Assembly (NCBI GenBank): GCA_964498075.1
Contig: CAZCGA010000053.1
Span: forward strand, 1 to 37,283
Length of the DNA: 37,283 nt
DNA from: CAZCGA01 sp964498075
GTDB lineage: Bacteria; Desulfobacterota; Binatia; HRBIN30
Reading direction: 5' to 3'
Shown: positions 1-9,469 of the stretch, in pieces
Position numbering within the stretch: position 1 is the first letter of the stretch
How the letters are laid out: the number at the start of each line of letters is the position of its first letter
Translations under genes and position numbers: made by a program
The notes under the pieces: generated by a model
What the model was told of the DNA's origin: nothing
Databases searched by the model: none
The model's input: the letters and a program-made list of their open reading frames with translations, nothing else

Positions 1-286
1 CGTCTCATCCCCGCTCGGTTGGCCATTTATCAACAGTCTCTTACCAAGGAGGGGGTCAGGGGGAGGTCGACCGGGCGCCCGCCGAATTTTCGGAGGAGCC
101 TGCCGCAGGCGCTTCCACTCTCGCCGCGTCAACCCGCTGCGCTGCCACCGTGCCAACACGCGGCGCATTTGCCGCGCCCGTGGCGATGTCGTCGATTTCA
201 ATCTGCCCATCGATCCGTACCTCCGACCACATTCCGTGCGATCGGCGGCCTGGCGAGATGTAGTTGCTCACACGCTTACGACACGT

Positions 287-1690
287 CTAACGCGTCAGGA
301 CTTCGTAGCCGGCTTCGGCGCCGCGCTGGATGAGCAGCAGGACGCGGTCTGCGGACTTGTCGAGGGCTTGCTGGCAGGCGCGCACGGTGGTCACCGGCTG
401 GCGATCGACCTGACGGATCACGTCGCCCGGCTCCATCCCTACATCGTCTGCCGGGCTGCCGGCGACGATGGCGCGGATCATCACGCCGCGCACGCCCGGT
501 GGGATCCCGGCGCGTCGCGCCGCTTCGGCGGTCAGCTCGGTCAGCTCCATTCCCCAGGAGCGCGCCGCCCGCCGCTCGGCGCGCGCCGCGGTTGGCGACG
601 GCTGCTCGGCTACGGTGGCGGTCAACGTCCTCTCGCGGCCCGAGCGCAGCACCTTCAGCTCCGCACGCTGGCCGATCTCCGTATTCGCGACGAGGGTGGG
701 TAAGCGGTGGCTCTCTTCGATTGGAGTGCCATTGTACTCGGTGATGATGTCGCCGCGTTCGAGATCGGCTTTGGCAGCCGGCGAGCCGGGTTCGACATCG
801 GCCACGAGTGCCCCGCGCGGACGTTCCAGGCCAAATGATTTCGCCAGCGCCGGCGTGACGTCCTGAATGCTGACGCCCAGCCAGCCGCGCACCACGCGGC
901 CGCGCCCGCGCAGCTCGTCGACGATGTGCCGCGCCAGGTTGATCGGAATCGCGAAGCCGATACCGACGTTGCCGCCGCTGCGGCTGAGGATGGCGGAGTT
1001 GATGCCGACGACCTCGCTCCGTGTGTTCAGCAGCGGTCCGCCGGAGTTGCCGGGGTTGATGGACGCGTCGGTCTGGATGAAATCGTCGTACGGTCCGGCA
1101 CCGATGACTCGCCCCTTGGCGCTGACGATTCCCGCGGTCACGGTGGCCGACAGCCCGAAGGGGTTGCCGATGGCAACCACCCAATCGCCGACGTCCAGGG
1201 TGTCGGAGTCTCCCAGGCGCGCCACCGACAGAGTGTCGCGCGGCTTGATCTTGACCAGGGCGACATCGGTCTTCTGGTCGGTCCCGATGAGCTTCGCCTC
1301 GTACTCGTCGCCGCTGGAGAGCTTGACGCGAATCTGCTCGGCCTGCTGCACGACGTGGGCGTTGGTGGCGATGTAGCCGTCGGCGCTGATGACGAAGCCG
1401 GAGCCGAGACTGCGTTGCTGCTGCGGCCGGCGGGATGGACCTTCGCCGAAGTAGCGCCGGAAGAACTCCTCGGACGGATCGCCGGGCTCGCCGCCACCCG
1501 CCTCCGGCTCGCGCACCGTGCGGGTGGAGAAGATGTTGACCACCGCCGGCTTCGCGGCGCGGGCGACCTCGGCAAACGACTCCGGCACCTGCAACGCGGC
1601 GGCGACCGCGGCAGTCAGGGACACCCCCGTGACGATCAGCAGCGACGCGAGCCGCGGAAAACGACGCGTCGAGGCGCGCGCTGACTCCAT
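287..1690 (-). CDS. DegP/HtrA-type periplasmic serine protease (Do family)
   Basis: This is a trypsin-like protease/chaperone of the HtrA/Do family that degrades or refolds damaged envelope proteins. From the ATG at 1690 it has 467 residues. A basic N-terminus and hydrophobic segment (about residues 12-34) form a signal peptide or anchor. The catalytic triad is visible as His112 (TNAHVV), Asp142 (TDVALVK) and Ser216 (NPGNSGGPL). Two PDZ domains follow, at about 270-360 and 380-460, the DegP/DegQ arrangement. A GTG 12 nt upstream could also start the gene, but the ATG has a GGTGAG Shine-Dalgarno at good spacing. It lies 36 nt downstream of a membrane-protein gene on the same strand and is probably co-transcribed with it. 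The family is certain; DegP, DegQ and MucD cannot be told apart here. Confidence 0.95.
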   Translation of the reverse strand: MESARASTRRFPRLASLLIVTGVSLTAAVAAALQVPESFAEVARAAKPAVVNIFSTRTVREPEAGGGEPGDPSEEFFRRYFGEGPSRRPQQQRSLGSGFVISADGYIATNAHVVQQAEQIRVKLSSGDEYEAKLIGTDQKTDVALVKIKPRDTLSVARLGDSDTLDVGDWVVAIGNPFGLSATVTAGIVSAKGRVIGAGPYDDFIQTDASINPGNSGGPLLNTRSEVVGINSAILSRSGGNVGIGFAIPINLARHIVDELRGRGRVVRGWLGVSIQDVTPALAKSFGLERPRGALVADVEPGSPAAKADLERGDIITEYNGTPIEESHRLPTLVANTEIGQRAELKVLRSGRERTLTATVAEQPSPTAARAERRAARSWGMELTELTAEAARRAGIPPGVRGVMIRAIVAGSPADDVGMEPGDVIRQVDRQPVTTVRACQQALDKSADRVLLLIQRGAEAGYEVLTR

Positions 1691-1726
1691 GAGCGGTCTC
1701 ACCAGAGGACCCGAGCGTGCACCAGG

Positions 1727-2740
1727 TTAGGATCGCGCCACGATGTAGCGCTTCAGCGGCTGCGTGAGGCGCGACAGGATGCTGCCGGCGATCGCTCCTG
1801 CCAGCGTTCCCATCAGGGCGGCAATCACCAGCTGCGGAAAGCCGGGTGTGGCGGCGGTCGACGCGCGGAAGGTCACGATGCTGATAAACGCCGCCAGCGT
1901 CAGCGTGGTCATCAACCCGTCACTGGCGCCCTTGGCCCGCCACGCATCGACGATCAACGCGCCGGCGACTGTCAAGACACCGAGTGCAACCAGCAATGCT
2001 TTGGGTACGGTCTCGGCATAGATCCGGACGGTTAACGTATCGCGCACACCCGGCGACAGCTCGGTGAGCTTGAGCGTCAGATCCCGACCATCGGGGTCGT
2101 CGATCATGTCGAGTGCTTGTGTCGTCTGGCGCATCACCGGCACGGTCGTCGACCGCCGTCCGGAGCCAATCCGTTGGCTGCCCCACGTTTGATTGAAGCT
2201 GCCTTGCACGAGGTGGTCGGTGACGCCGTCATGCCCGACCGAGACCGTGTACGCCGCGGTGCGGTTGGATCGACCCTCGGCCGGCAGGAAGTGACCTTCC
2301 ACGACCATACTGAAGCGCCCGCCCCGCCCGCTGAAGGGTACCTTCACCGGAGTGCCGTCGCGGTTCAGCTCAGCCGTGAACAGCGGAACGCCGGGATTGA
2401 TCGCGCGGTGGAACGGATACGCGGTGGACACGCTCCAGAGGATGACGAACCCGATCAGGACGGCGAGCTTCGAACCGGTCACCGGCGCGTCGACAAATGC
2501 ACGCACGCCGTAGAAGAGGGCGACGGCCAACGCCAAGAGTCCGACCGTGGTGACGGCGAAGGGCTCCTCGACCAGGCCAATGTTGTAGACGACGAAGACG
2601 GCGAAGCCGACAACCACCGCCGCCGTCGGGACCACCCAGGTCCGCAGCGCATCGACGATCACCAGCCGAGTCAGGGGAGCGCGCTGCGTTGCCTTGCGTC
2701 CCGCTTGCTTTGCACGCGGCTTACCGGCCTGGGGTTTCAT
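1727..2740 (-). CDS. Polytopic membrane protein of unknown function (about six TM segments)
   Basis: This 337-residue protein matches no family I recognise. A basic N-terminus (1-25) precedes three hydrophobic segments at about 34-53, 61-80 and 91-106. A soluble, probably extracytoplasmic region of about 140 residues (107-245) follows. Three more hydrophobic segments lie at about 246-266, 276-292 and 303-322. The ATG at 2740 is preceded by AGGA at suitable spacing. An in-frame ATG at 2758 is possible but lacks this site. The frame stays open up to 3679, but that extension is antisense to the neighbouring tamB gene. The gene precedes the HtrA protease by 36 nt, so an envelope-stress or assembly role is possible, though only from context. 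It diverges from tamB. Confidence 0.8.
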   Translation of the reverse strand: MKPQAGKPRAKQAGRKATQRAPLTRLVIVDALRTWVVPTAAVVVGFAVFVVYNIGLVEEPFAVTTVGLLALAVALFYGVRAFVDAPVTGSKLAVLIGFVILWSVSTAYPFHRAINPGVPLFTAELNRDGTPVKVPFSGRGGRFSMVVEGHFLPAEGRSNRTAAYTVSVGHDGVTDHLVQGSFNQTWGSQRIGSGRRSTTVPVMRQTTQALDMIDDPDGRDLTLKLTELSPGVRDTLTVRIYAETVPKALLVALGVLTVAGALIVDAWRAKGASDGLMTTLTLAAFISIVTFRASTAATPGFPQLVIAALMGTLAGAIAGSILSRLTQPLKRYIVARS

Positions 2741-2846
2741 AGCGGGGATTCCTAGCATCGGCCCCACCGCAATTCTAGCGATGCGCCCCCTCGCACGTCG
2801 TTCTGAGTTCGGCGATATGTCATAAGCGACAGGCGAGTCTCTGGCG

Positions 2847-5800
2847 ATGAAGCGGTTGGTTCTCAGCATCCTCTTAACGGCAGTCTGCGCCGTCGTGGCG
2901 CTGTTCTGGTTCGGCCGGCCGTCCATCACCAAGCGCCTGCGAGTGCGGCTCGAGAAGGAAATCACTCGGGCGACGCACAGGCCGATCCACATCGACGACC
3001 TCAGCCTTTCGGTGTTTCCGCTGGCCTTGCATCTCGGTGGTGTGGCGGTGGGCAACGCCCCGTCGCTTGCGGACGTCGGGCGGATCGACGGACGCCTATG
3101 GGCGCTAGCCAGCCTGTCGGAGTGGCGACCGGTCCTGACGCTGCAGGTCGATGCCGCGAGAGTTGACCTCTCGAGTTTACCGAAGTCAGAAGGGTCACCG
3201 CCGCCGGCTACGCCGCAAGCCAGTTTCAGCCTCCCACCGCTCCACGTCAAGGAGCTCATTCTGACCCAGGCGCAGCTGCGCTTCCGGTTGGGGAATAGCA
3301 TTGCCAATCTGACCGTTGCCGATCTGACCGGACATCTGGAGAGCGGGATGTTGACGGCCGGGCTGACGGCCGGAGTCGAGGTCCACGATGTCGAGATGCA
3401 GCGCAAGACGTACCGCGCAAAGGTGCACGAGATCCGTGCCGACGGCGGCTTCGATAACGGCGGGTTGTACGTCCGCACCGCCCAGCTCGACGGCGAGGGG
3501 ATCACCGTCGCCGCGCACGCAACCGCCACGGCACACCGGCATGCGGTGTCGGCGACGTTCGATCCCGGACTGCTCGGCGTCGTCGTGGACGAGCTATCGT
3601 TCATCAGCGGCCAGGCGCAGGTCGATGGCACCCTCAGCGGCGATCTGGCCAACCCCATCCTCGATGGGCGACTCCTCATCCGACAGGGGGCGATTGCGCG
3701 TCACGTGTTGGGCGACCTCGACACGCACATGACCCGAAAGGGCGCGACGCTGGGTTTCGACGATCTGCGCCTCGTCGGCACGCCGGGTCAAGTCACCGGT
3801 GCCGTCGAGCTGGTCATCTGGAAGGAGGTGCCGATTCGCGGCGACCTGAGTTGGCAGGGCGTGGACCTCGAAGGACTACTGGGTATCATCGGACGGCCTG
3901 TCCCGTTCAGCAATCGATTCACCGCCACTACGGCGGTGCGCGGCCAGTTGGATCCCCTCGACCTCGACGTCAAAGGGTCCGGCACGTTGCAGACCCCAGA
4001 CGCGGATGCGGCGAAGGATCTGGCCCGCTTCGACATCGGCGGTCGGATTCGCCCCCATGATCTGGACGCGCAGCTGGAAGTGACTCAGCGGGAACAAAAT
4101 CGAATGACCACACGCGTGGTGATCGCGGGCGAGAAGCTCGGCGGCAGCCTCAGTCTGAACGCGGCGGACCTGACGGCGCTGAACGCGCTGCTGCCGCGCC
4201 CCGTGCCGGCGCTGGCGCTCAGCGGCCAAGCCGAGGGCAGCGCCGATCTCTCGGGGACGACCGAACATCCAGCAGTCGGCGGAACTGTGGCGATGCGGAA
4301 CCTGACGGTCGCTGGTGCCCAGGTGCCGCGCCTGAGCGGCGACTTCCGGATTGCCGCCGGGACGCTCAGCACCAAGGCAGTACGCCTCGAGTCGGCGGCT
4401 GGGAATGCGGACGGAAGTGGTGTGTTGGCGCTGGAGGGTGCGGCACGCAACGATTGGCGCCTGGATCTGCACGACTTGAATACCGATGTCGTCCTCGGGT
4501 TGGTCGGCGGTTTGACTCAGGTGCACACGCCGTTGAACGGCGGAACGCTCAACGGGACACTCACCTGCCGCGGCACCTGGACGGATGCGGAAACACGCAC
4601 CGATCTGATCGTCAAGGCGCCCCGCGTCGGACGCGAACCGCTCGACCGCATCGAGGTGCATACGACGACCACCCTTCCACAGTGGACGCTGCAGCTCGAC
4701 GCCGTCCATGCTGCGAGCGAGACGCTTACGGTCGCCGGAACGGGTGAGGGCCTGGCTCGTCTGCAGCTCACGCTCGATTCGACGCCGCTGCAGCTGGCGA
4801 CCTGGCGCGGGGCGGCGCGCCGAAAGCTGACCGGTACCGTGAACCTACACGGGCGGGTGTCCGGAGATCCGTTGCAGCCTGACGGGTTTCTGGAGTTGAC
4901 CGGCACGGGCCTGGGGCTCCGCGGCTACGCCGTGGGCGACGTCCTGCTCCGTGCCGACGGCGCCCGCGGCGAGTGGAACGTGAAGGGCAACGCCCTCGAT
5001 GGCGCGGTGACGCTGGCGTCCACCATCCGTACGCAAGGGGCACCGGCATACACGCTGGCGGTCACGTGGCAGGATGCAGACCTCGCCCGCGCCCAAGCAG
5101 CCGATCCGCAGCTGCAGGTGATCACCAGCGGCGAGGTCAGCCTGGCCGGATCGTTGCGGAGTCCCCTGGCCCCAACGGGCACGCTGCGGGTCACGCGGTT
5201 CGAGGCGACTCGCGAACCGTACCGTATCGTGGCCCCCGAACCGATCCGGGTGGAGGTGAACGACGGACGGTTTCGGATCGCTTCGTTGGCACTTTCGGCG
5301 CCGGGCAGCCGGCTGAGCGTGACCGGCGAAGGAACGATACCGGCAGACATCGCGCTGGACGTGCGTGGTGAGGGGGATCTGGTGCTGCTGGAGCTGATCG
5401 GCCACCGGTTCGAGTCGACACGTGGGGAGTTCGCGCTGGAAGCCCACGTGGCGCACCGCGCGGGCACGGGCTGGGAGGTGCGCGGGCAGGGCACGGTGCG
5501 TGACGCTGTGCTGGACCTCGGCCTGCCGGTGGCATTCACGGACACCAACGGCAGCTTCACGCTGGTAGGCGGCAGTGTGCGGATCGACAACCTGGGAGGC
5601 CGTGCCGGTGGCGGCGAGGTGAGTGTCGGCGGTCGCATCGATCTGAATCGCGGGCCGGCAATCACCTGGAAGGTGCACGAGCTGGCGCTCAATCTGCCCG
5701 AGTGGTTGGAGGAACGGGTCTCCGGCGAGGGCGTGCTCGAAGGCACGTGGAAGCGCATGACCCTGCGCGGCGACGTCGAGGTATTGAACGCGCTCTACGA

Positions 5801-6689
5801 CCGGCGCATCGAGCTGGGCGACCTGCTGCCGTGGTTCAAGGAGCGCATCGCCCCGGCGCCGCGTCTCGATCAACCGACGACCGAGGTGCGACTCGACTTG
5901 CACATTCACGCCCCGGACGGTTTGTTCATCGACAACAACTTTGCGAAAGCGGAGATGCGGGCCGATCTGCGGATCGCCGGAGACACCGACAAACCGACGC
6001 TCAGCGGGACCGTCGAGGTCCTCAACGGCGAGGTCACCGTCCGCAACCGCGTCTACACCATCACCGGCGGGGCCATCAATTTCCAGGATCCGTATCGCAT
6101 CAATCCGCTGCTCAACTTCAACGCCGAAAGCCGGGTCGCCACCGCCGAGGCGGAGTACACCGTCACGGTCGCGGTCAGCGGCACCGCCGACAATCCGCGC
6201 GTGCAGTTCAGCTCCGATGATCCGGGCCTCTCGCAGAATGACGTCCTGAGTCTGGTGACGCTGGGGCAGACGGTCGGCCAGGCACAGCGCGAGAGCGGCG
6301 GCGTGGGGGTGGGGGATGTGCTGGCGTTGCTGCCAAGCCAATACACCGGCGACGTGCGACACCTGTTTGGTGTGGATCGTCTCGAGGTGGAGCCGGCGTA
6401 CGTACGCGACACGGGAAACATCGAGCCGCGCGTGACTGTCGGGAAGGACATCACCGACCGTTTCCGGGCGCTGGCCTCGAGTAGCTTCGGTGTCGACGCG
6501 CGGCGCGCCGTGCAGATCGAGTATCGCGTCACCAGGCGGATTTCGTTGCTCGGCAGCTGGGAGGGAAATACGCAGTCGCAGGCCGGAGCCTTCGGCGGCG
6601 ACATCAAGTTCCGCTACGAGTTTCGTAGGATCCCGTTCTCATTGTTCGGCGGCGACCGCGATCCCGCTCCCCGCAGCGATGCTCAGTAA
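2847..6689 (+). CDS. tamB: Translocation/assembly module TamB-like protein (AsmA-like superfamily)
   Basis: This 1,280-residue protein has one N-terminal anchor (residues 3-24) and a very long periplasmic part made of repeating short beta-strand units. That is typical of TamB/AsmA-like bridge proteins, which span the periplasm and are implicated in phospholipid transport and outer-membrane protein assembly. The N-terminal 70 residues resemble the AsmA start (a stretch rich in HIDDLSLS-type motifs). The C-terminal 350 residues look like the TamB domain: repeated predicted strands, a GGAINFQDP-type segment, DVLSLVTLGQ and a VGKDIT...R final strand set. The start is the ATG at 2847, just before the hydrophobic anchor. 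The last 11 nt overlap the start of an Omp85-family gene, so the two are translationally coupled, matching the TamB-TamA partnership. The length is close to that of E. coli TamB. Confidence 0.9.
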   Translation: MKRLVLSILLTAVCAVVALFWFGRPSITKRLRVRLEKEITRATHRPIHIDDLSLSVFPLALHLGGVAVGNAPSLADVGRIDGRLWALASLSEWRPVLTLQVDAARVDLSSLPKSEGSPPPATPQASFSLPPLHVKELILTQAQLRFRLGNSIANLTVADLTGHLESGMLTAGLTAGVEVHDVEMQRKTYRAKVHEIRADGGFDNGGLYVRTAQLDGEGITVAAHATATAHRHAVSATFDPGLLGVVVDELSFISGQAQVDGTLSGDLANPILDGRLLIRQGAIARHVLGDLDTHMTRKGATLGFDDLRLVGTPGQVTGAVELVIWKEVPIRGDLSWQGVDLEGLLGIIGRPVPFSNRFTATTAVRGQLDPLDLDVKGSGTLQTPDADAAKDLARFDIGGRIRPHDLDAQLEVTQREQNRMTTRVVIAGEKLGGSLSLNAADLTALNALLPRPVPALALSGQAEGSADLSGTTEHPAVGGTVAMRNLTVAGAQVPRLSGDFRIAAGTLSTKAVRLESAAGNADGSGVLALEGAARNDWRLDLHDLNTDVVLGLVGGLTQVHTPLNGGTLNGTLTCRGTWTDAETRTDLIVKAPRVGREPLDRIEVHTTTTLPQWTLQLDAVHAASETLTVAGTGEGLARLQLTLDSTPLQLATWRGAARRKLTGTVNLHGRVSGDPLQPDGFLELTGTGLGLRGYAVGDVLLRADGARGEWNVKGNALDGAVTLASTIRTQGAPAYTLAVTWQDADLARAQAADPQLQVITSGEVSLAGSLRSPLAPTGTLRVTRFEATREPYRIVAPEPIRVEVNDGRFRIASLALSAPGSRLSVTGEGTIPADIALDVRGEGDLVLLELIGHRFESTRGEFALEAHVAHRAGTGWEVRGQGTVRDAVLDLGLPVAFTDTNGSFTLVGGSVRIDNLGGRAGGGEVSVGGRIDLNRGPAITWKVHELALNLPEWLEERVSGEGVLEGTWKRMTLRGDVEVLNALYDRRIELGDLLPWFKERIAPAPRLDQPTTEVRLDLHIHAPDGLFIDNNFAKAEMRADLRIAGDTDKPTLSGTVEVLNGEVTVRNRVYTITGGAINFQDPYRINPLLNFNAESRVATAEAEYTVTVAVSGTADNPRVQFSSDDPGLSQNDVLSLVTLGQTVGQAQRESGGVGVGDVLALLPSQYTGDVRHLFGVDRLEVEPAYVRDTGNIEPRVTVGKDITDRFRALASSSFGVDARRAVQIEYRVTRRISLLGSWEGNTQSQAGAFGGDIKFRYEFRRIPFSLFGGDRDPAPRSDAQ

Positions 6690-9465
6690 GCGGAGCGCTG
6701 GCGTCGGCCTGATGCTGCTGGCGAGCCTGTCGGTGGCAGGAACGGCACGACGCGGGTCCGGGCAACCGGTGGACCCCACGGGCACGATCGTGGCGGTGGA
6801 GCTCGACTGTGACGCGCCGATCGACCGCGACGACCTGTTGCGCATCATGCCGGTGCACGTAGGCGACGCGTGGCGTCCCGATGCCCTCGAGCCGACGCGG
6901 GAGCGGCTCACACAGACGGAGCTGTTCACTCAGGTGACCGTCGACGTGGAAGAACGCGCCGCCGGCGTGGTGGTGGTCGTGCACCTGCGACGCAAGGCGA
7001 TCGTGAACGCGATCCGCTTCCGCGGCAATCATACGCTCAGCGATGACAACCTGCGAAGTGCCGCGCGGGTGCGCGAGGACATGACGTGGACGGACGAGCA
7101 GCGCGACTACTCGACGGCGCGGATCCGCGAGCGCTACGCGGCCGAGGGATTCGACGCGGCGCGCGTCGTGGCGGATGCGCGCCCGCGCCGCCGCGGCGAG
7201 GTCGACGTGGTCTTCCGCATCGACGAGGGTCCGCCGCTGCGCGTCGGCGCGGTTGAGATCGAGGGTGCCCTGCCGATCCCGATCGCTGAAATCCGCAAAG
7301 CGCTCGATATCGACGTGGGCGACCGGTACGCACGCGCGCAGCAGCGCCGCGCCCAAGCGGCGATCGTCCGACTGTTGCGGACACAGCAGTACTACGAGGC
7401 CGAGGTCGACAGTCGTTGGGAGCCCGGCGCCGGCGTTTTGCGTTTCGCGGTCAATGCAGGTCCGCGTTTCGAGGTGCGCTTCTCTGGAAACCATTACCTG
7501 AGCGACAAGAAAGCGTTGCAGCTCATCGACCTGCCGGCCCGACCGATCGTGACCGACGGCACGTGGCGCGAGCTGGCGCGCCGGGCGCTGCGCACCTACC
7601 AAGAGGCGGGCTACTACTACGCCCGAGTCGATGTCCGCGTCGCGACCGGCACGCCAAAGGTGGTGCAGTTCGAGATGACCGAAGGCGAGGCCTTCCGCGT
7701 CGCCGAGGTGAGCTTCGAGGGCAGCCGGTCGGTGTCTGCCCGCCTGCTGCGCGCGCAAATGGCGACGCGCCCGCCGAGTTGGATTCCATGGCGGCGGGGC
7801 GTCTTCGTCGACGACCTCTTCAACGACGACTTGAAGCGGCTCTGGTACTTCTACCGGCGCCAGGGATTCCAGGCGGCGGAGATCGTTGATACGCGCACGC
7901 GGTTCGATGCGGAACGCGGCAAGGTCTTCGTCACGGTGTTCATCGAGGAGGGGCGGCGGACGCTCGTGCGTGAGGTCGTGCAAACCGGTACGGAGATCAG
8001 CGCCGCCAGCCAGCCTGAGCTGGAGGTGCGGCGCGATGCGCCGTTGAATCCCGAGGCGGTGGAGGCCGATCGGCGCGCCCTGCTGACGGCGCTTGCACGG
8101 GCTGGGTACACGCGCGCCGAGGTCACGGCGACCGTGACGACGCGACCAGAGGGCGACGCCGAAGCGGCGACGGTGCGCTTCGCCGCGGTCCCCGGTGAGC
8201 AGCAACGGGTGGGGACGATCATCGTGCAGAACAACTTCGACACGCGGTCGCGGGTAATTGTGCGCGAGCTCCCGTTCCAGCCCGGCGAGCCGCTCGATCC
8301 AGACGCGTTGCTGCGCGGCCAGAGCAACATCTACCGCCTGGGGCTCTTCCGCAGCGTCACCGTCCGGCCGTTCGAGACCGACTCAGCGGAGGCGACGCGC
8401 GACATCGCGGTGAGCGTTTCCGAGAAACCGGCCGGGACCTTGCTGTGGGGTGCCGGCTACAACACGCGCGACGGCATTCGCGGCTTTGTCGAGGTCGGCC
8501 ACAGTAACCTGCAGGGCCTGGCGCGGCGCCTGAGCCTGCGCGGTGAGTTCAACTACCAGCCGGGGAGTAGCAGCCCCGACGAGTACGTCGGCAACCTGGG
8601 CTTTCGGGAACCGCGTCTGGGAAACACGCCGTGGTCTCTGCGCACCAACATCCTTGCGCAGCAGTCGACGCGCTCGGTCGATCAGTTCAGTTTAGAGCGC
8701 TTCGCGTTCATCCGCGCCATCGAGCGGACTCTGCTGCCGGGGTTGCAGGTCGGTGCCGAGATGCAGGTGGAGCAGAGCCGGGTGTTCGATGTGAAGCCAG
8801 ACGTACTGGCGTTCAACCCGCGCGATGCGGGGCGCTTGCGGACGATCAGTGTCGGGCCGTTTGCGGTCTACGACGGACGTGACGATGCGTTCGTGCCGCG
8901 GCGGGGTGTGGTCGATTCTATACGGCTGCGGTTGGCGCCGGAGCAGTTCGGTTCGGACGTGCCATTCGTCAAATTGCTCGCGCAGCACAGTCAGTACATT
9001 CCGCTCGACGAGGATTTCACCTTCGTCTATGCCGTGCGTGGAGGCTGGGCGCTCGCACTTGAGGGAGCGGATCAGGTGCCGCTCCGCGAACGGTTCTTTC
9101 TGGGCGGCCGGACCACGGTGCGAGGCTTCGGTGAGAACGAGATCGGCCCGCTGGGCAACGAGGGCAACCCGCTGGGAGGTGATCTGGTGCTGAACCTGAA
9201 TACGGAGCTGCGCTTCCCGCTGGCGTTCGGCGTCGGCGGAGTCGTCTTCGCCGACGGTGGGGGTCTCTATCTCCAAGACTGTCCGGGCGGCATGGGATTG
9301 CAAAATTGCGCCATCAACCTGGAGAACTTCCGGCGCTCTGCCGGGCTCGGGGTGCGCTACATCACACCGGTGGGACCGATCAGCTTGGAGTACGGCTTCA
9401 AGCTGGACCGCCGTTCCGACGAATCCATCGGCGAGATTCACTTTAGCATCGGCACGATCTTTTGA
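6679..9465 (+). CDS. BamA/TamA (Omp85) family outer-membrane protein with about seven POTRA-like repeats
   Basis: This 928-residue Omp85 protein begins with a signal peptide (about 1-29). Seven consecutive POTRA-like units follow by eye, at about 35-105, 106-186, 187-262, 263-338, 339-427, 428-507 and 508-585. Each shows the strand-helix-helix-strand pattern with a GN/EG turn (for example RGNHTLSDDN and SGNHYLSDKK). A 16-strand barrel fills about 586-928. The conserved VRGF motif of the L6 loop is at 814-817. The chain ends in Phe, as expected of the C-terminal beta-signal read by the Bam machinery. The ATG at 6679 lies inside the end of tamB. BamA usually has five POTRAs and TamA three, so neither name fits cleanly. 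Given tamB beside it, a TamA-like partner is possible, but a BamA role cannot be excluded. It ends 4 nt from the convergent CorC/HlyC gene. Confidence 0.93.
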   Translation: MLSKRSAGVGLMLLASLSVAGTARRGSGQPVDPTGTIVAVELDCDAPIDRDDLLRIMPVHVGDAWRPDALEPTRERLTQTELFTQVTVDVEERAAGVVVVVHLRRKAIVNAIRFRGNHTLSDDNLRSAARVREDMTWTDEQRDYSTARIRERYAAEGFDAARVVADARPRRRGEVDVVFRIDEGPPLRVGAVEIEGALPIPIAEIRKALDIDVGDRYARAQQRRAQAAIVRLLRTQQYYEAEVDSRWEPGAGVLRFAVNAGPRFEVRFSGNHYLSDKKALQLIDLPARPIVTDGTWRELARRALRTYQEAGYYYARVDVRVATGTPKVVQFEMTEGEAFRVAEVSFEGSRSVSARLLRAQMATRPPSWIPWRRGVFVDDLFNDDLKRLWYFYRRQGFQAAEIVDTRTRFDAERGKVFVTVFIEEGRRTLVREVVQTGTEISAASQPELEVRRDAPLNPEAVEADRRALLTALARAGYTRAEVTATVTTRPEGDAEAATVRFAAVPGEQQRVGTIIVQNNFDTRSRVIVRELPFQPGEPLDPDALLRGQSNIYRLGLFRSVTVRPFETDSAEATRDIAVSVSEKPAGTLLWGAGYNTRDGIRGFVEVGHSNLQGLARRLSLRGEFNYQPGSSSPDEYVGNLGFREPRLGNTPWSLRTNILAQQSTRSVDQFSLERFAFIRAIERTLLPGLQVGAEMQVEQSRVFDVKPDVLAFNPRDAGRLRTISVGPFAVYDGRDDAFVPRRGVVDSIRLRLAPEQFGSDVPFVKLLAQHSQYIPLDEDFTFVYAVRGGWALALEGADQVPLRERFFLGGRTTVRGFGENEIGPLGNEGNPLGGDLVLNLNTELRFPLAFGVGGVVFADGGGLYLQDCPGGMGLQNCAINLENFRRSAGLGVRYITPVGPISLEYGFKLDRRSDESIGEIHFSIGTIF

Positions 9466-9469
9466 GCGG

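Noticed and set aside
56..271. Open frame of 71 codons on the minus strand just after htrA, starting at GTG
   Set aside because: Codon pattern looks mildly coding, but there is no ribosome-binding site, no recognisable family and a low-complexity Ala/Ser-rich end. Possible but unsupported.
2741..3679. Upstream extension of the minus-strand membrane-protein frame
   Set aside because: It is antisense to tamB and rich in Arg, Ser and Thr. The ATG at 2740 has the better ribosome site and begins the recognisable basic and membrane part.
4845..6362. Minus-strand open frame of about 505 codons
   Set aside because: It lies wholly antisense to tamB, with His/Arg/Gln-rich composition typical of a mirror frame in GC-rich DNA.
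6604..8205. Minus-strand open frame of about 533 codons
   Set aside because: Antisense to the Omp85 gene and Arg/His-rich, with no family motif.
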